Shown here: piece after piece, positions 56,874 to 64,000 of the stretch | Layout of the letters: the number at the start of each line of letters is the position of its first letter | How positions within the stretch are numbered: the first letter of the stretch is position 1 | Program-made: the position numbers and the translations under genes | Assembly (NCBI RefSeq): GCF_023078835.1 | Contig: NZ_CP090898.1 | Span: forward strand, 310,001 to 374,000 | From: Synechococcus sp. NB0720_010 | GTDB taxonomy: Bacteria > Cyanobacteriota > Cyanobacteriia > PCC-6307 > Cyanobiaceae | Length of the DNA stretch: 64,000 nucleotides | Direction of reading: 5' to 3' | The notes under the pieces: model-generated | The model's database searches: none | The model's input: only the letters and a program-made list of their open reading frames with translations | Told to the model about the DNA's origin: nothing

Positions 56874-57191
56874 ATGAGCAGAGATCCCTACAGCGGACGC
56901 GTGAAGCCCGGGGACTACCACTGTCCCTACTGCGCCCCTCGGCCAACGCGAGCTGTCCAGGGGCCCAACGGACAGCCCCATTGCGCCTATTGCGGTGATC
57001 CTCTCCACAGGGAACCCCATGGCCGGGGTCGGCAGCTCGCTGCCGTTCTGGTGATCAGTGGCTTCCTGGCCCCTCTACTCAGCCTCCTCTGGCTGGCTCT
57101 ACAACCAACGCAACCGCCCCGACGTCCTCAGCCCGCAGAACGCGTTGCCCTGATCTGGGTGGCTGAGAGCCAGGCACCGGACGCGTCGTAG
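56874..57191 (+). CDS. Zinc-ribbon plus single-membrane-helix protein
   Basis: A 105-residue protein with two CxxC pairs (YHCPYCAPRP and PHCAYCGDPL), a probable zinc ribbon, followed by one membrane helix (LAAVLVISGFLAPLLSLLWL) and a short tail. The frame extends upstream to 56796 over the previous gene, but ATG 56874 gives the natural start MSRDPYSGRVKPGDY. Function unknown. Its last 64 bases overlap the convergent DUF3598 gene. Confidence 0.72.
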   Translation: MSRDPYSGRVKPGDYHCPYCAPRPTRAVQGPNGQPHCAYCGDPLHREPHGRGRQLAAVLVISGFLAPLLSLLWLALQPTQPPRRPQPAERVALIWVAESQAPDAS

Positions 57192-57964
57192 CGACGGATC
57201 AAGCGCTGCATGCTGTTGGGCGTTGGCATCCAACCAGCCTCAAGCTGAAAGGCAGCGCGATGGCTGACCTGGACGGGACGCAGGTTGAAGCCGGCATCCG
57301 GGAGCAACTGCAGCTGCAGCTCCTGCTCGCCGCCAGCGGTTCCGAGGCAGGGACCCTGCAGGACACCGCTGATCTCGTGTTCCTGGGGACCGATCTGGGT
57401 GCGGAGCGAAAACCCCTGGGCACCCTCTTGGCTGATCTGGAAGGAGGTCTGATCAAGGCTGGGTTCCGGCCAGTCGGCACTGATGGTGGAAGCCTGACCG
57501 CTCCATTGGCCGGCCAGGCGATCGAGGCTCGCGGAGGGTTGCTCTTCTCCGTGGCCGCCCGAGCGGAATTCGCGGATCAGAACCAACTTGCTAAAGCGAC
57601 CGTCATTGCCGTGCAGTTGCACCAAACGGTGGCGCCGGTCGCCATCCACAAAGCCGAACTCCCCACCAAATTCGGCACCTGGGGACACCTGCAACGTGCC
57701 CTTGCAGAACGTCCCGTTCTCGAAAAACACGACCTGTTTGCCGAGGTTTCGGTAGTCCTGCGCTATCTCATGGATAGGGACACCGTCGTAACCCTCCGGG
57801 CCAAAGCGGCGCAGGCTGAAGCGCACTAAACGCTCCTCCTCTCCTTCCTCCAACCGCAAAATCGATGGGGTCGTGTCGGCGATCGATCCATCGGCGGCTA
57901 AGCCGCAAAACGTCCCTCGCCACTCGCCCAGGTTGCGTAGGAAGTTGTCCCACTGACTGGACAT
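57128..57964 (-). CDS. DUF3598 family protein
   Basis: A 278-residue protein of the cyanobacterial DUF3598 family, probably two related calycin-like beta-barrel domains. It begins QWDNFLRNLGEWRGTFCGLA, and the second half shows the echo SLDRLAGQWSGQASTISADW. The phrase VFFENGTFCKGTLQVSPGAEFG is family-like. Members are unassigned; the fold recalls bilin lyases of the CpcS/CpcT kind, but that is only a resemblance. It overlaps the zinc-ribbon gene by 64 bases at its 3' end. Confidence 0.82.
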   Translation of the reverse strand: MSSQWDNFLRNLGEWRGTFCGLAADGSIADTTPSILRLEEGEEERLVRFSLRRFGPEGYDGVPIHEIAQDYRNLGKQVVFFENGTFCKGTLQVSPGAEFGGEFGFVDGDRRHRLVQLHGNDGRFSKLVLIREFRSGGHGEEQPSASLDRLAGQWSGQASTISADWPEPSLDQTSFQISQEGAQGFSLRTQIGPQEHEISGVLQGPCLGTAGGEQELQLQLLPDAGFNLRPVQVSHRAAFQLEAGWMPTPNSMQRLIRRYDASGAWLSATQIRATRSAG

Positions 57965-58114
57965 GAGCTCAGGCGTAACGCGAGTCGGAAGCTAGAGGCT
58001 GAGCATCGAGGTCGTGAGCAGCAGATCCAGGGGGGTCGGTTTCCTGCCCACCGCTGCCCCTTGGCGTCAGCCCCTCGCTAGGGAGATTCTGGTGATCACG
58101 TTGTGATCAGAGCC

Positions 58115-60019
58115 GTGGTGCTTCAGGCGGAACAGGGTCAAATCCAGATCCATACCGAGAACATCTTTCCGATCATCAAAAAGGCCGTCTACAGCGGCCA
58201 CGAGGTGTTCCTGCGGGAACTGGTCAGCAATGGCGTCGATGCCATCAGCAAGCGCCGCATGGCGTCCATGGCTGGCGACTGCAGCGAGGGAGCGGAGGGG
58301 AAGATCAGCATCCGCATCGACCGCGAAGCCAAGACCCTCACCATTTCCGACAACGGCATCGGCATGACCGCCGATGAGGTCAAGCGCTACATCAACCAGG
58401 TGGCCTTCTCGAGCGCCGAGGACTTTCTCGAGAAGTACAAGCAAGAGTCCGACGCGATCATTGGCCACTTCGGACTGGGCTTCTACAGCAGCTTCATGGT
58501 CGCCAAGCAGGTGGAGCTGGTGACCCGCTCCGCCCGGGGAGAGTCCGAGGCCGTTCGCTGGAGCTGTGATGGCTCCCCGAACTTCAGCCTTGAAGCAGCC
58601 GAGCGCTCCGAGCCCGGCACGGACGTGATCCTCCATCTGATGGAGGAAGAGGAGGAATACATCGAGCCGGCTCGGATCCGGACGCTGATCACCACCTACT
58701 GCGACTTCATGCCAGTGGAGGTGCAGCTTGAAGGCGAGACCGTCAACAAACGCGAAGCCCCCTGGCGCAAGAGCCCTCGCGAGCTCAGCGATGAGGACTA
58801 CATCGAGCTCTATCGCTATCTCTACCCCTTCCAGGGGGACCCCCTGCTCTGGGTGCACCTCAACACCGACTACCCCTACAACCTGCAGGGGATTCTTTAT
58901 TTCCCCAAATCCACCGGCCGTGCGGACTGGGAAAAGGGCGAGATCAAGCTCTACTGCAACCAGGTCTTCGTCAGCGATTCGATCAAGGAGGTCGTCCCCC
59001 GCTACCTCCTGCCCCTGCGAGGTGTCATCGACTCACCGGACATTCCGCTGAACGTCAGCCGATCGGCTCTGCAAACCGACCGGCGGGTGCGCTCCATCGG
59101 CAACTTCGTCGCCAAGAAGGTCGGTGACCGCCTGAAGGAACTCCACCGGGACGAACCCAAGCGTTACGCCGAGATCTGGGAATCGCTGGCCCCCTTCATC
59201 AAGATCGGTGCCATGGAAGACGAGAAGTTCGCCGATCAGGTGGCCGAGCTCGTTCTCTTTGGCACCACCGCCGCTGCGGCCGAGGGAGACAACGCTGATC
59301 CGATCGCAGCTGAGGGGGGTAAGGCCTTCACGACCCTGGGGGGCTACCGCTCACGCCTTGGCAGCGACAACGACAAGCGCATCCTCTATTGCACCGATGA
59401 GGCCGGTCAGGCCGGCGCCCTCGCCCTCTGGAAGAGCCAGGGAGCTGAGGTGCTGTTGGCCGACACCTTCATCGACACCCAATTCATTCCCTGGCTGGAA
59501 TACCGCCATGAGGAACTGAAGTTCCAGCGGGTCGACAGCGAACTGGATGACTCGCTTCAGGAGAAGGACAACGAGATCAGCGACGCCGAGGGCAAGGACA
59601 GCTCAGAGAAGTTGAGGGACCTCTTCAAGGCAGCGCTCTCCAACGACAAGGTCACGGTCCAGGTCCAGGCCCTCAAGGGTGAGAACGCCCCTGCGGCCCT
59701 GATTCTTCTGCCTGAGCAGATGCGCCGGATGAATGACATGGGCGCCTTGATGGAGCAGCGCCTCCCCGGTCTGCCAGACCATCACGTGCTGCTGGTCAAC
59801 CGCAAGCACCGTCTGGTCGAGGGATTGATCAAGCTCTCGGCCGGTTCGGTCATCACCGGAGCGGGCTCCAGTCCTAGCCAGGCTTTGGCCGACAACCTCA
59901 GCCGCCATCTCTATGAAATGGCGCGACTGGCCGTCGGCGGACTCGAGCCCAATGAACTCGCCGGGTTCCAGCAACGCAGCTGCGATCTGATGGGGCAGCT
60001 GATGGAGCGCGGTCTCTAG
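58115..60019 (+). CDS. htpG: Chaperone HtpG (Hsp90)
   Basis: A 634-residue Hsp90. The GHKL ATPase domain shows ELVSNGVDAISKRRM, SDNGIGMTADEVKRYINQVA and GHFGLGFYSSFMVAK; the middle domain has GVIDSPDIPLNVSRSALQTD; the dimerisation domain is at the C-terminus. As in other cyanobacteria, the conserved 'NA(S/A)DA' is NGVDA. Starts are GTG: 58103, 58115 or 58118; 58115 fits the family N-terminus best. The 150 bases upstream show no CIRCE element. Confidence 0.94.
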   Translation: MVLQAEQGQIQIHTENIFPIIKKAVYSGHEVFLRELVSNGVDAISKRRMASMAGDCSEGAEGKISIRIDREAKTLTISDNGIGMTADEVKRYINQVAFSSAEDFLEKYKQESDAIIGHFGLGFYSSFMVAKQVELVTRSARGESEAVRWSCDGSPNFSLEAAERSEPGTDVILHLMEEEEEYIEPARIRTLITTYCDFMPVEVQLEGETVNKREAPWRKSPRELSDEDYIELYRYLYPFQGDPLLWVHLNTDYPYNLQGILYFPKSTGRADWEKGEIKLYCNQVFVSDSIKEVVPRYLLPLRGVIDSPDIPLNVSRSALQTDRRVRSIGNFVAKKVGDRLKELHRDEPKRYAEIWESLAPFIKIGAMEDEKFADQVAELVLFGTTAAAAEGDNADPIAAEGGKAFTTLGGYRSRLGSDNDKRILYCTDEAGQAGALALWKSQGAEVLLADTFIDTQFIPWLEYRHEELKFQRVDSELDDSLQEKDNEISDAEGKDSSEKLRDLFKAALSNDKVTVQVQALKGENAPAALILLPEQMRRMNDMGALMEQRLPGLPDHHVLLVNRKHRLVEGLIKLSAGSVITGAGSSPSQALADNLSRHLYEMARLAVGGLEPNELAGFQQRSCDLMGQLMERGL

Positions 60020-60091
60020 GACGCCTGCCCTCTTGAGAGGCCCTTGGGTTTGACATCCCTTGGGCTCTAGGGGATGGTGGAGATTGCCTGT

Positions 60092-60119
60092 CTGGGCTGG
60101 CTAACCCTTCGCAGCCCAG
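60092..60119 (+). promoter_or_regulatory. Perfect 8-bp hairpin between htpG and ggpS
   Basis: CTGGGCTG pairs with CAGCCCAG around a 12-base loop, 56 bases before the ggpS start. There is no T-tract. It may lie in the ggpS leader or stabilise the htpG transcript end. Two copies of CCCTTGGG also lie in this gap (about 60040 and 60056). Function is unproven. Confidence 0.35.
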
Positions 60120-60174
60120 GGCCGACCCTGCAAATGGCACGGCCTGATGGACAGGTGATCCCTGCTGCTTCCGC

Positions 60175-61638
60175 ATGCCGAGCTCCTTCGTCCTCGTCTA
60201 TCACCGTTCCCCTTTTGACGAGGTGATCGAAGCGGACGGAACCAGGCAGTGGCGAGACCAGAAGAGCCCCAACGGCATCATCCCAACCCTCCGCAATCTG
60301 TTCCGCTCCCATCCTTCAGGCACCTGGATTGCCTGGCGAGAGAACGAGGATCCAGCGGCCGAAGATGAAACGCTGACGATCGAGGAGCCGATTGCCATTC
60401 GGCTCAGGCGGATTCCGCTGCGTCAGGAGCAGATCGGCAGTTTTTATCACGTCACATCCAAGGAATCGATCTGGCCGATCCTGCACAGCTTTCCCAGCTT
60501 TTTTGAGGTCAATAACGCGGACTGGCAGACCTTCAGGGAGGTCAATCAACGCTTTGCGGAGGCGGCCTGCAATGAAGCGGCCCCTGGGGCTTCCATTTGG
60601 ATTCACGACTACAACCTCTGGCTAGCGCCAGGGTTCATCCGGGCCCTGCGCCCCGACGTCAAGATCAGCTTTTTCCATCACACGCCCTTCCCCAGCAGTG
60701 ATGTCTTCAGCATCCTGCCTTGGAGGGAGGAGATCGTCGAAAGCCTGCTCTGCTGCGACGCTGTGGGCTTCCATATCCCGCGCTACGCCGAAAATTTCGC
60801 ACGGGCGGCGTCCAGCTTGCTGCCGGTCAAGAAGGGACCGAAAGCGTTGATTGCCGACCATTTCATGCCCTGCGGCAGCGCCCTGGCCCAACCCGATGCA
60901 ACCCCCTGGCTGGAGCACAACGGCCACCGCGTCAAGCTCGTGGCAACACCGGTCGGCACCAGTCCGGATGTGATTCGCTCCATCCGAGACTCCAAGCCAG
61001 TTCAAGATCTGATCAAGGAGATCGAAAGCAATACCAAACGCGGCCGCACGCTGATCCTTTCAGCGAGTCGCGTCGACTACACCAAGGGCAACGAAGAGCT
61101 CCTGCGGACATTTGAACGGCTCCTGGAGCGCAACGAGGCCATCCATGGCCAAGTGGTTTTGGTCTTGGCCTGTGTGGCAGCCAACACCGGCATGAAGGTC
61201 TATGAGGACACCCAACGGGGCATTGAAGAAACGGTCGGTCGCATCAACGGTCGTTTCAGCAAGATCGATTGGGTGCCCATCCGGTTGACCACCCAACGCA
61301 TTCCCTATGAGGAAATGGTGGCCTGGTTTGCCGCATCGGACATCTGCTGGATCACGCCGCTTCGCGATGGTCTGAACCTGGTGGCCAAGGAATATGCGGC
61401 GGCACGCAAGGGCCAGGGCGGAAGCCTGGTCCTCTCTGAGTTCACCGGCGCATCGGTGGTGATGAAGGGTGCGGTACTCACCAACCCCTACTCCCATCGA
61501 CGCATGGATGAGGCCATCGACCTGGCGCTCAGCCTCTCGGGCGAGGAGCAACGGGAGCGGATGGCGTCCATGGCCGCCTCGGTGGACCAGCTCAGCGTCG
61601 ACCACTGGGCCAAGGAACAACTCGAGGCCATTCAGTAG
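60175..61638 (+). CDS. ggpS: Glucosylglycerol-phosphate synthase
   Basis: A 487-residue GT20-family enzyme related to trehalose-6-phosphate synthase. It joins ADP-glucose and glycerol-3-phosphate to make glucosylglycerol phosphate, the precursor of the marine osmolyte glucosylglycerol. Marks are WIHDYNLWLAPGFIRA, ISFFHHTPFPSSDVFSILPW, SASRVDYTKGNEELLRTFE and ITPLRDGLNLVAKEYAAAR. The downstream GgtBCD-type transporter genes support GgpS over trehalose synthase. The GGP phosphatase (stpA/ggpP) is not in this window. Start is ATG 60175. Confidence 0.88.
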   Translation: MPSSFVLVYHRSPFDEVIEADGTRQWRDQKSPNGIIPTLRNLFRSHPSGTWIAWRENEDPAAEDETLTIEEPIAIRLRRIPLRQEQIGSFYHVTSKESIWPILHSFPSFFEVNNADWQTFREVNQRFAEAACNEAAPGASIWIHDYNLWLAPGFIRALRPDVKISFFHHTPFPSSDVFSILPWREEIVESLLCCDAVGFHIPRYAENFARAASSLLPVKKGPKALIADHFMPCGSALAQPDATPWLEHNGHRVKLVATPVGTSPDVIRSIRDSKPVQDLIKEIESNTKRGRTLILSASRVDYTKGNEELLRTFERLLERNEAIHGQVVLVLACVAANTGMKVYEDTQRGIEETVGRINGRFSKIDWVPIRLTTQRIPYEEMVAWFAASDICWITPLRDGLNLVAKEYAAARKGQGGSLVLSEFTGASVVMKGAVLTNPYSHRRMDEAIDLALSLSGEEQRERMASMAASVDQLSVDHWAKEQLEAIQ

Positions 61639-61643
61639 CAGCC

Positions 61644-62900
61644 ATGGGACGGAGAGGTTGGCTGGTGGGACTGAGCTGTCTCTTGGGCAGCCTGCTCATC
61701 AGCCTTGTGCTCTTGGCCCAACCCCGCAAAGAGCCGGTTTCGATCCTGATGCCGGCTCCCTTCGCGGATGCCACGGTTGAACTTGTCGAGGCCTTCAACC
61801 GCGAGCACCCCAACATTGACTTGACGGTGACCCGGGGACCCCTGGAAACAGAGGCCGTCTCAGACCTGGCCATCAGCAGCCTCTTGCTTGGCAACAGTCC
61901 CTACGACGTCCTCCTCATGGACGTCACCTGGACGCCGAAATACGCCAAGGCCGGCTGGCTCGAACCCCTCGATGGCTGGCTCGGAGACGATGCCCTGAGC
62001 GATCTCGCCCCAGGAGCTGAGCTTGGCAATGCCTTTGATGGCCACCTCTGGCGCTTCCCCCTGGTGGCTGACATGGGTCTGCTGTTCTGGCGCACCGACC
62101 TCATGGACGCACCTCCCAGAACACCCGCCGAGCTGGAAGCCATTAGCGCCTCACTGCAACAAGAAGGTCGGGTGCGCTGGGGCTATGTCTGGCAAGGCCG
62201 CCAATACGAGGGACTGAGCTGCACCTATCTGGAGGTTCTCCGTGGTTTTGGCGGGCGCTGGCTCCGTGACGGCTCACCTGCACTCGACAGCCCGGAGGCG
62301 ATTGCAGCCAGCCAATGGCTCCGCAGCCTCGTCAATCGCGGGGTCACACCTCCCTCGGTGGCCAACATGGCCGAACCAGAAGCACTTCAGGCCTTTGAAA
62401 GTGGCGACGCCGCCTTCATGCGCAACTGGCCCTATGCCTGGGCCGAACTGAACAAGCCGGGCTCAATGCTGGCCGGAAAGGTCGGGATCACCACCATGGT
62501 GAGCCTGCCCGGTGAACCCCACGTGGCGACCCAGGGCAGCTGGGGGCTGGCCGTGCTCTCGGGTTCGAACCACAAGCAAGCGGCCGTTGAAGCCCTGCAG
62601 TTTTTGACCAGCACAGCAGCCCAAAAAGAGCTCAACCTGAATTGGGGGTATACGCCGACGCGCCTGAGTGTCTTTGAAGACCCTGAGCTAATCAGCGCCA
62701 ATCCAGTCCTGCCGGAGTTGCAAGCGGCCCTGGCTGCTGCGGTGCTCAGGCCGGTGACCCCGATCTACGCCCAGCTCAGTGACCTGCTCTACCGCGAGGT
62801 CAACACGGTGATCGCTGGGGAGATTGCTGCCGCACCAGCCATGGAGACCCTGCAGCGCAACAGCGTTCAACTGGAGCGCTCCACGGGAGGAGTGCAGTAA
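61644..62900 (+). CDS. ggtB: ABC transporter solute-binding protein, GgtB-like
   Basis: A 418-residue family 1 (sugar-type) extracellular solute-binding protein. An N-terminal hydrophobic segment (WLVGLSCLLGSLLISLVLLA, about residues 5-24) exports it; the single cysteine is not in a good lipobox, so it may stay anchored by an uncleaved helix. The body shows NREHPNIDLTVTRGPLETEA, YDVLLMDVTWTPKYAKAGWL and LEPLDGW, as in maltose-type binders. It begins 5 bases after ggpS and precedes two permease genes, so it should bind glucosylglycerol or a similar osmolyte for uptake. Confidence 0.82.
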   Translation: MGRRGWLVGLSCLLGSLLISLVLLAQPRKEPVSILMPAPFADATVELVEAFNREHPNIDLTVTRGPLETEAVSDLAISSLLLGNSPYDVLLMDVTWTPKYAKAGWLEPLDGWLGDDALSDLAPGAELGNAFDGHLWRFPLVADMGLLFWRTDLMDAPPRTPAELEAISASLQQEGRVRWGYVWQGRQYEGLSCTYLEVLRGFGGRWLRDGSPALDSPEAIAASQWLRSLVNRGVTPPSVANMAEPEALQAFESGDAAFMRNWPYAWAELNKPGSMLAGKVGITTMVSLPGEPHVATQGSWGLAVLSGSNHKQAAVEALQFLTSTAAQKELNLNWGYTPTRLSVFEDPELISANPVLPELQAALAAAVLRPVTPIYAQLSDLLYREVNTVIAGEIAAAPAMETLQRNSVQLERSTGGVQ

Positions 62901-63791
62901 ATGTTCCGCTCACGCCAACAGCTGTGGCTGATGCTTCCGGCCCTGGCCGCGCTAACGCTGATCTTCGTCCTGCCCATCGCTCACTACCTCTGGTTGAGCG
63001 TTCACACCCAGACGGTGTTGACCGAGTTGAAGCCCATCCCGGCAGGGGCTGCCCAATGGATCCGGCTCTGGAACGACAGTCGCTTTTGGCAGGACGCCTG
63101 GCAGACCCTTCGCTTTGCGGGGTTCTCCGTGACGACGGAAATGGTCCTGGGGCTCGCCATCGCCCTGCTGCTGAACCAGCCCCTACGCGGCAAGAGCAGC
63201 TTGCGGCTGATCAGCCTCCTGCCCTGGGCGCTGCCGACAACTGTTATGGCCCTGGGCTGGCGCTGGATCTTTAACGATCCCTATGGCCCGATCAACCAAG
63301 CCCTGCATTGGATCGGAGTGGCTCCCGTCGCCTTTCTGGCCAACCCCTCCATCACCTGGATGGCGACGGTCTGGGCTGACACCTGGAAGACCACTCCGTT
63401 CGTGGCGTTACTTCTATTGGCCGGTCTGCAGAACATTCCGCGTGATCTCTATGAGGCGGCGCAATTAGAGGGGGCGTCGGCCTGGCAGTCCCTCTGGCGG
63501 ATCACCATTCCGCTGTTGACCCCCTATCTACTCATCGCCCTGGTCTTCCGCTTGGCCCAGGCGCTGGGGGTCTTTGATCTGGTGCAAGTACTGACCGGTG
63601 GTGGCCCCGCAGGCAGTACGGAAAGCCTCGCCCTCTACGCCTATCTCAATGCGATGCGCTTCCTGGACTTTGGCTACAGCGCCACCGTGATGCTGGGTGC
63701 CTTTGCGGGACTGATTGTGCTCTGCTCTGGCCTGGCGGGTCTCTGGTGGTTCACAAGCAGCCGCCTATCGATCAAGGGAGGGGAGCCCTAA
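62901..63791 (+). CDS. ggtC: ABC transporter permease, GgtC-like (MalF type)
   Basis: A 296-residue inner-membrane permease with about six helices (LMLPALAALTLIFVLPIAHY first) and the EAA loop YEAAQLEGASAWQSLWRITI that contacts the ATPase. It belongs to the sugar-permease MalF/UgpA group. It begins immediately after the GgtB stop codon and overlaps ggtD by 1 base (TAATG), so all are one transcript. Confidence 0.85.
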   Translation: MFRSRQQLWLMLPALAALTLIFVLPIAHYLWLSVHTQTVLTELKPIPAGAAQWIRLWNDSRFWQDAWQTLRFAGFSVTTEMVLGLAIALLLNQPLRGKSSLRLISLLPWALPTTVMALGWRWIFNDPYGPINQALHWIGVAPVAFLANPSITWMATVWADTWKTTPFVALLLLAGLQNIPRDLYEAAQLEGASAWQSLWRITIPLLTPYLLIALVFRLAQALGVFDLVQVLTGGGPAGSTESLALYAYLNAMRFLDFGYSATVMLGAFAGLIVLCSGLAGLWWFTSSRLSIKGGEP

Positions 63792-64000
63792 TGGCACGCC
63801 TGGTCCTCCTGGTCTGGAGCCTCGGGCCGATGCTCTGGCAGCTCTACACCTCCTTCAGGCCAAGCGCAGCCCTAACCGGGGCTGGCGGTGGCGGCTGGAC
63901 CCTCGCGCACTACCAGCAGCTCCTCAACGGAAATCCACCGTTTCTGACCTATCTGCTCAACAGCGCGATCGTCGGCTTCAGCAGCACGTTGTTGACCCTG
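63791..64000 (+). CDS. ggtD: ABC transporter permease, GgtD-like, 5' part
   Basis: The first 70 codons of a second permease, cut by the window end. It starts at the ATG overlapping the ggtC stop and reads MARLVLLVWSLGPMLWQLYT, then WTLAHYQQLL and TYLLNSAIVGFSSTLL, typical of the MalG-type partner. The cytoplasmic ATPase (GgtA) is not seen and may lie further on or elsewhere. Confidence 0.85.
   Translation, partial: MARLVLLVWSLGPMLWQLYTSFRPSAALTGAGGGGWTLAHYQQLLNGNPPFLTYLLNSAIVGFSSTLLTL

Overview
The window reads as a piece of the core chromosome of a picocyanobacterium of the Synechococcus/Cyanobium group. This rests on allophycocyanin-B (ApcD), Ycf35/DUF1257, HemJ, CobN, GgpS with its GgtBCD transporter, DnaK with a long charged tail, and many small families known mainly from cyanobacteria (DUF3370, DUF1995, DUF4330, DUF3110, DUF3598). 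The DNA is visibly GC-rich throughout, with many long meaningless antisense frames. I saw no insertion sequence, integrase, prophage, CRISPR array, rRNA or plasmid function, and only one tRNA. Genes are packed tightly: same-strand neighbours often overlap by 4 bases, and several convergent pairs share their stop codons.

Layout. 1-3.5 kb: the 3' part of pheT, then rlmD on the other strand, then apcD with a clear terminator. 3.5-4.1 kb: the only long non-coding stretch, rich in inverted repeats. 4.1-11 kb, mostly minus strand: a J-domain protein, a DUF3370 exported protein, a group-3 sigma factor, an Ap4A phosphorylase-like protein, a PhzF-like protein, gpsA and DUF2237. 11-20 kb: ilvE-metH and a small gene on the minus strand, with cobN divergent. 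20-26 kb: a seven-gene minus-strand run (flavin reductase, uvrC, a small exported protein, an iron-sulfur photolyase, hemJ, a PHP phosphoesterase, an unknown). 26-32 kb: coaD with a SepIVA-like coiled-coil gene on plus; dapF, cysteine desulfurase, DUF1995, DUF4330 and a PBP4-type carboxypeptidase on minus.

32-45 kb: an Hfq-like gene and leuS; pgi; a group of envelope genes (lytic-transglycosylase-like protein, N-acetylmuramoyl-L-alanine amidase, M61 peptidase); ycf35; purN; argC; ribBA; a cyclophilin. 45-53 kb: mtnP; murQ-DUF3110-dnaJ-dnaK on minus; pstCAB on plus, without pstS; tRNA-Ser(GGA). 53-58 kb: an FdC2-like ferredoxin, an inositol-phosphatase-type enzyme, hisZ, a bacterial-type ferredoxin and three small unknown genes, against DUF3598. 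58-64 kb: htpG, then the osmolyte unit ggpS-ggtB-ggtC-ggtD, cut by the window end.

How genes work together. ggpS makes the glucosylglycerol precursor and GgtBCD would recapture leaked osmolyte. dnaK-dnaJ, the separate J protein and htpG supply chaperone functions. uvrC and the photolyase sit in one translationally coupled run, joining dark and light-dependent DNA repair. cobN feeds corrinoid synthesis and metH uses cobalamin. dapF, dacB, murQ, the amidase and the transglycosylase-like gene cover peptidoglycan precursor supply, trimming and recycling. The least explained items are the Cys-rich tail on DapF, the structured gap at 3.5-4.1 kb, the J protein with a ribbon-helix-helix-like N-terminus, the SepIVA-like neighbour of coaD, and two genes whose reading frames seem to lack a canonical start codon. 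I found no clearly undescribed multi-gene system.
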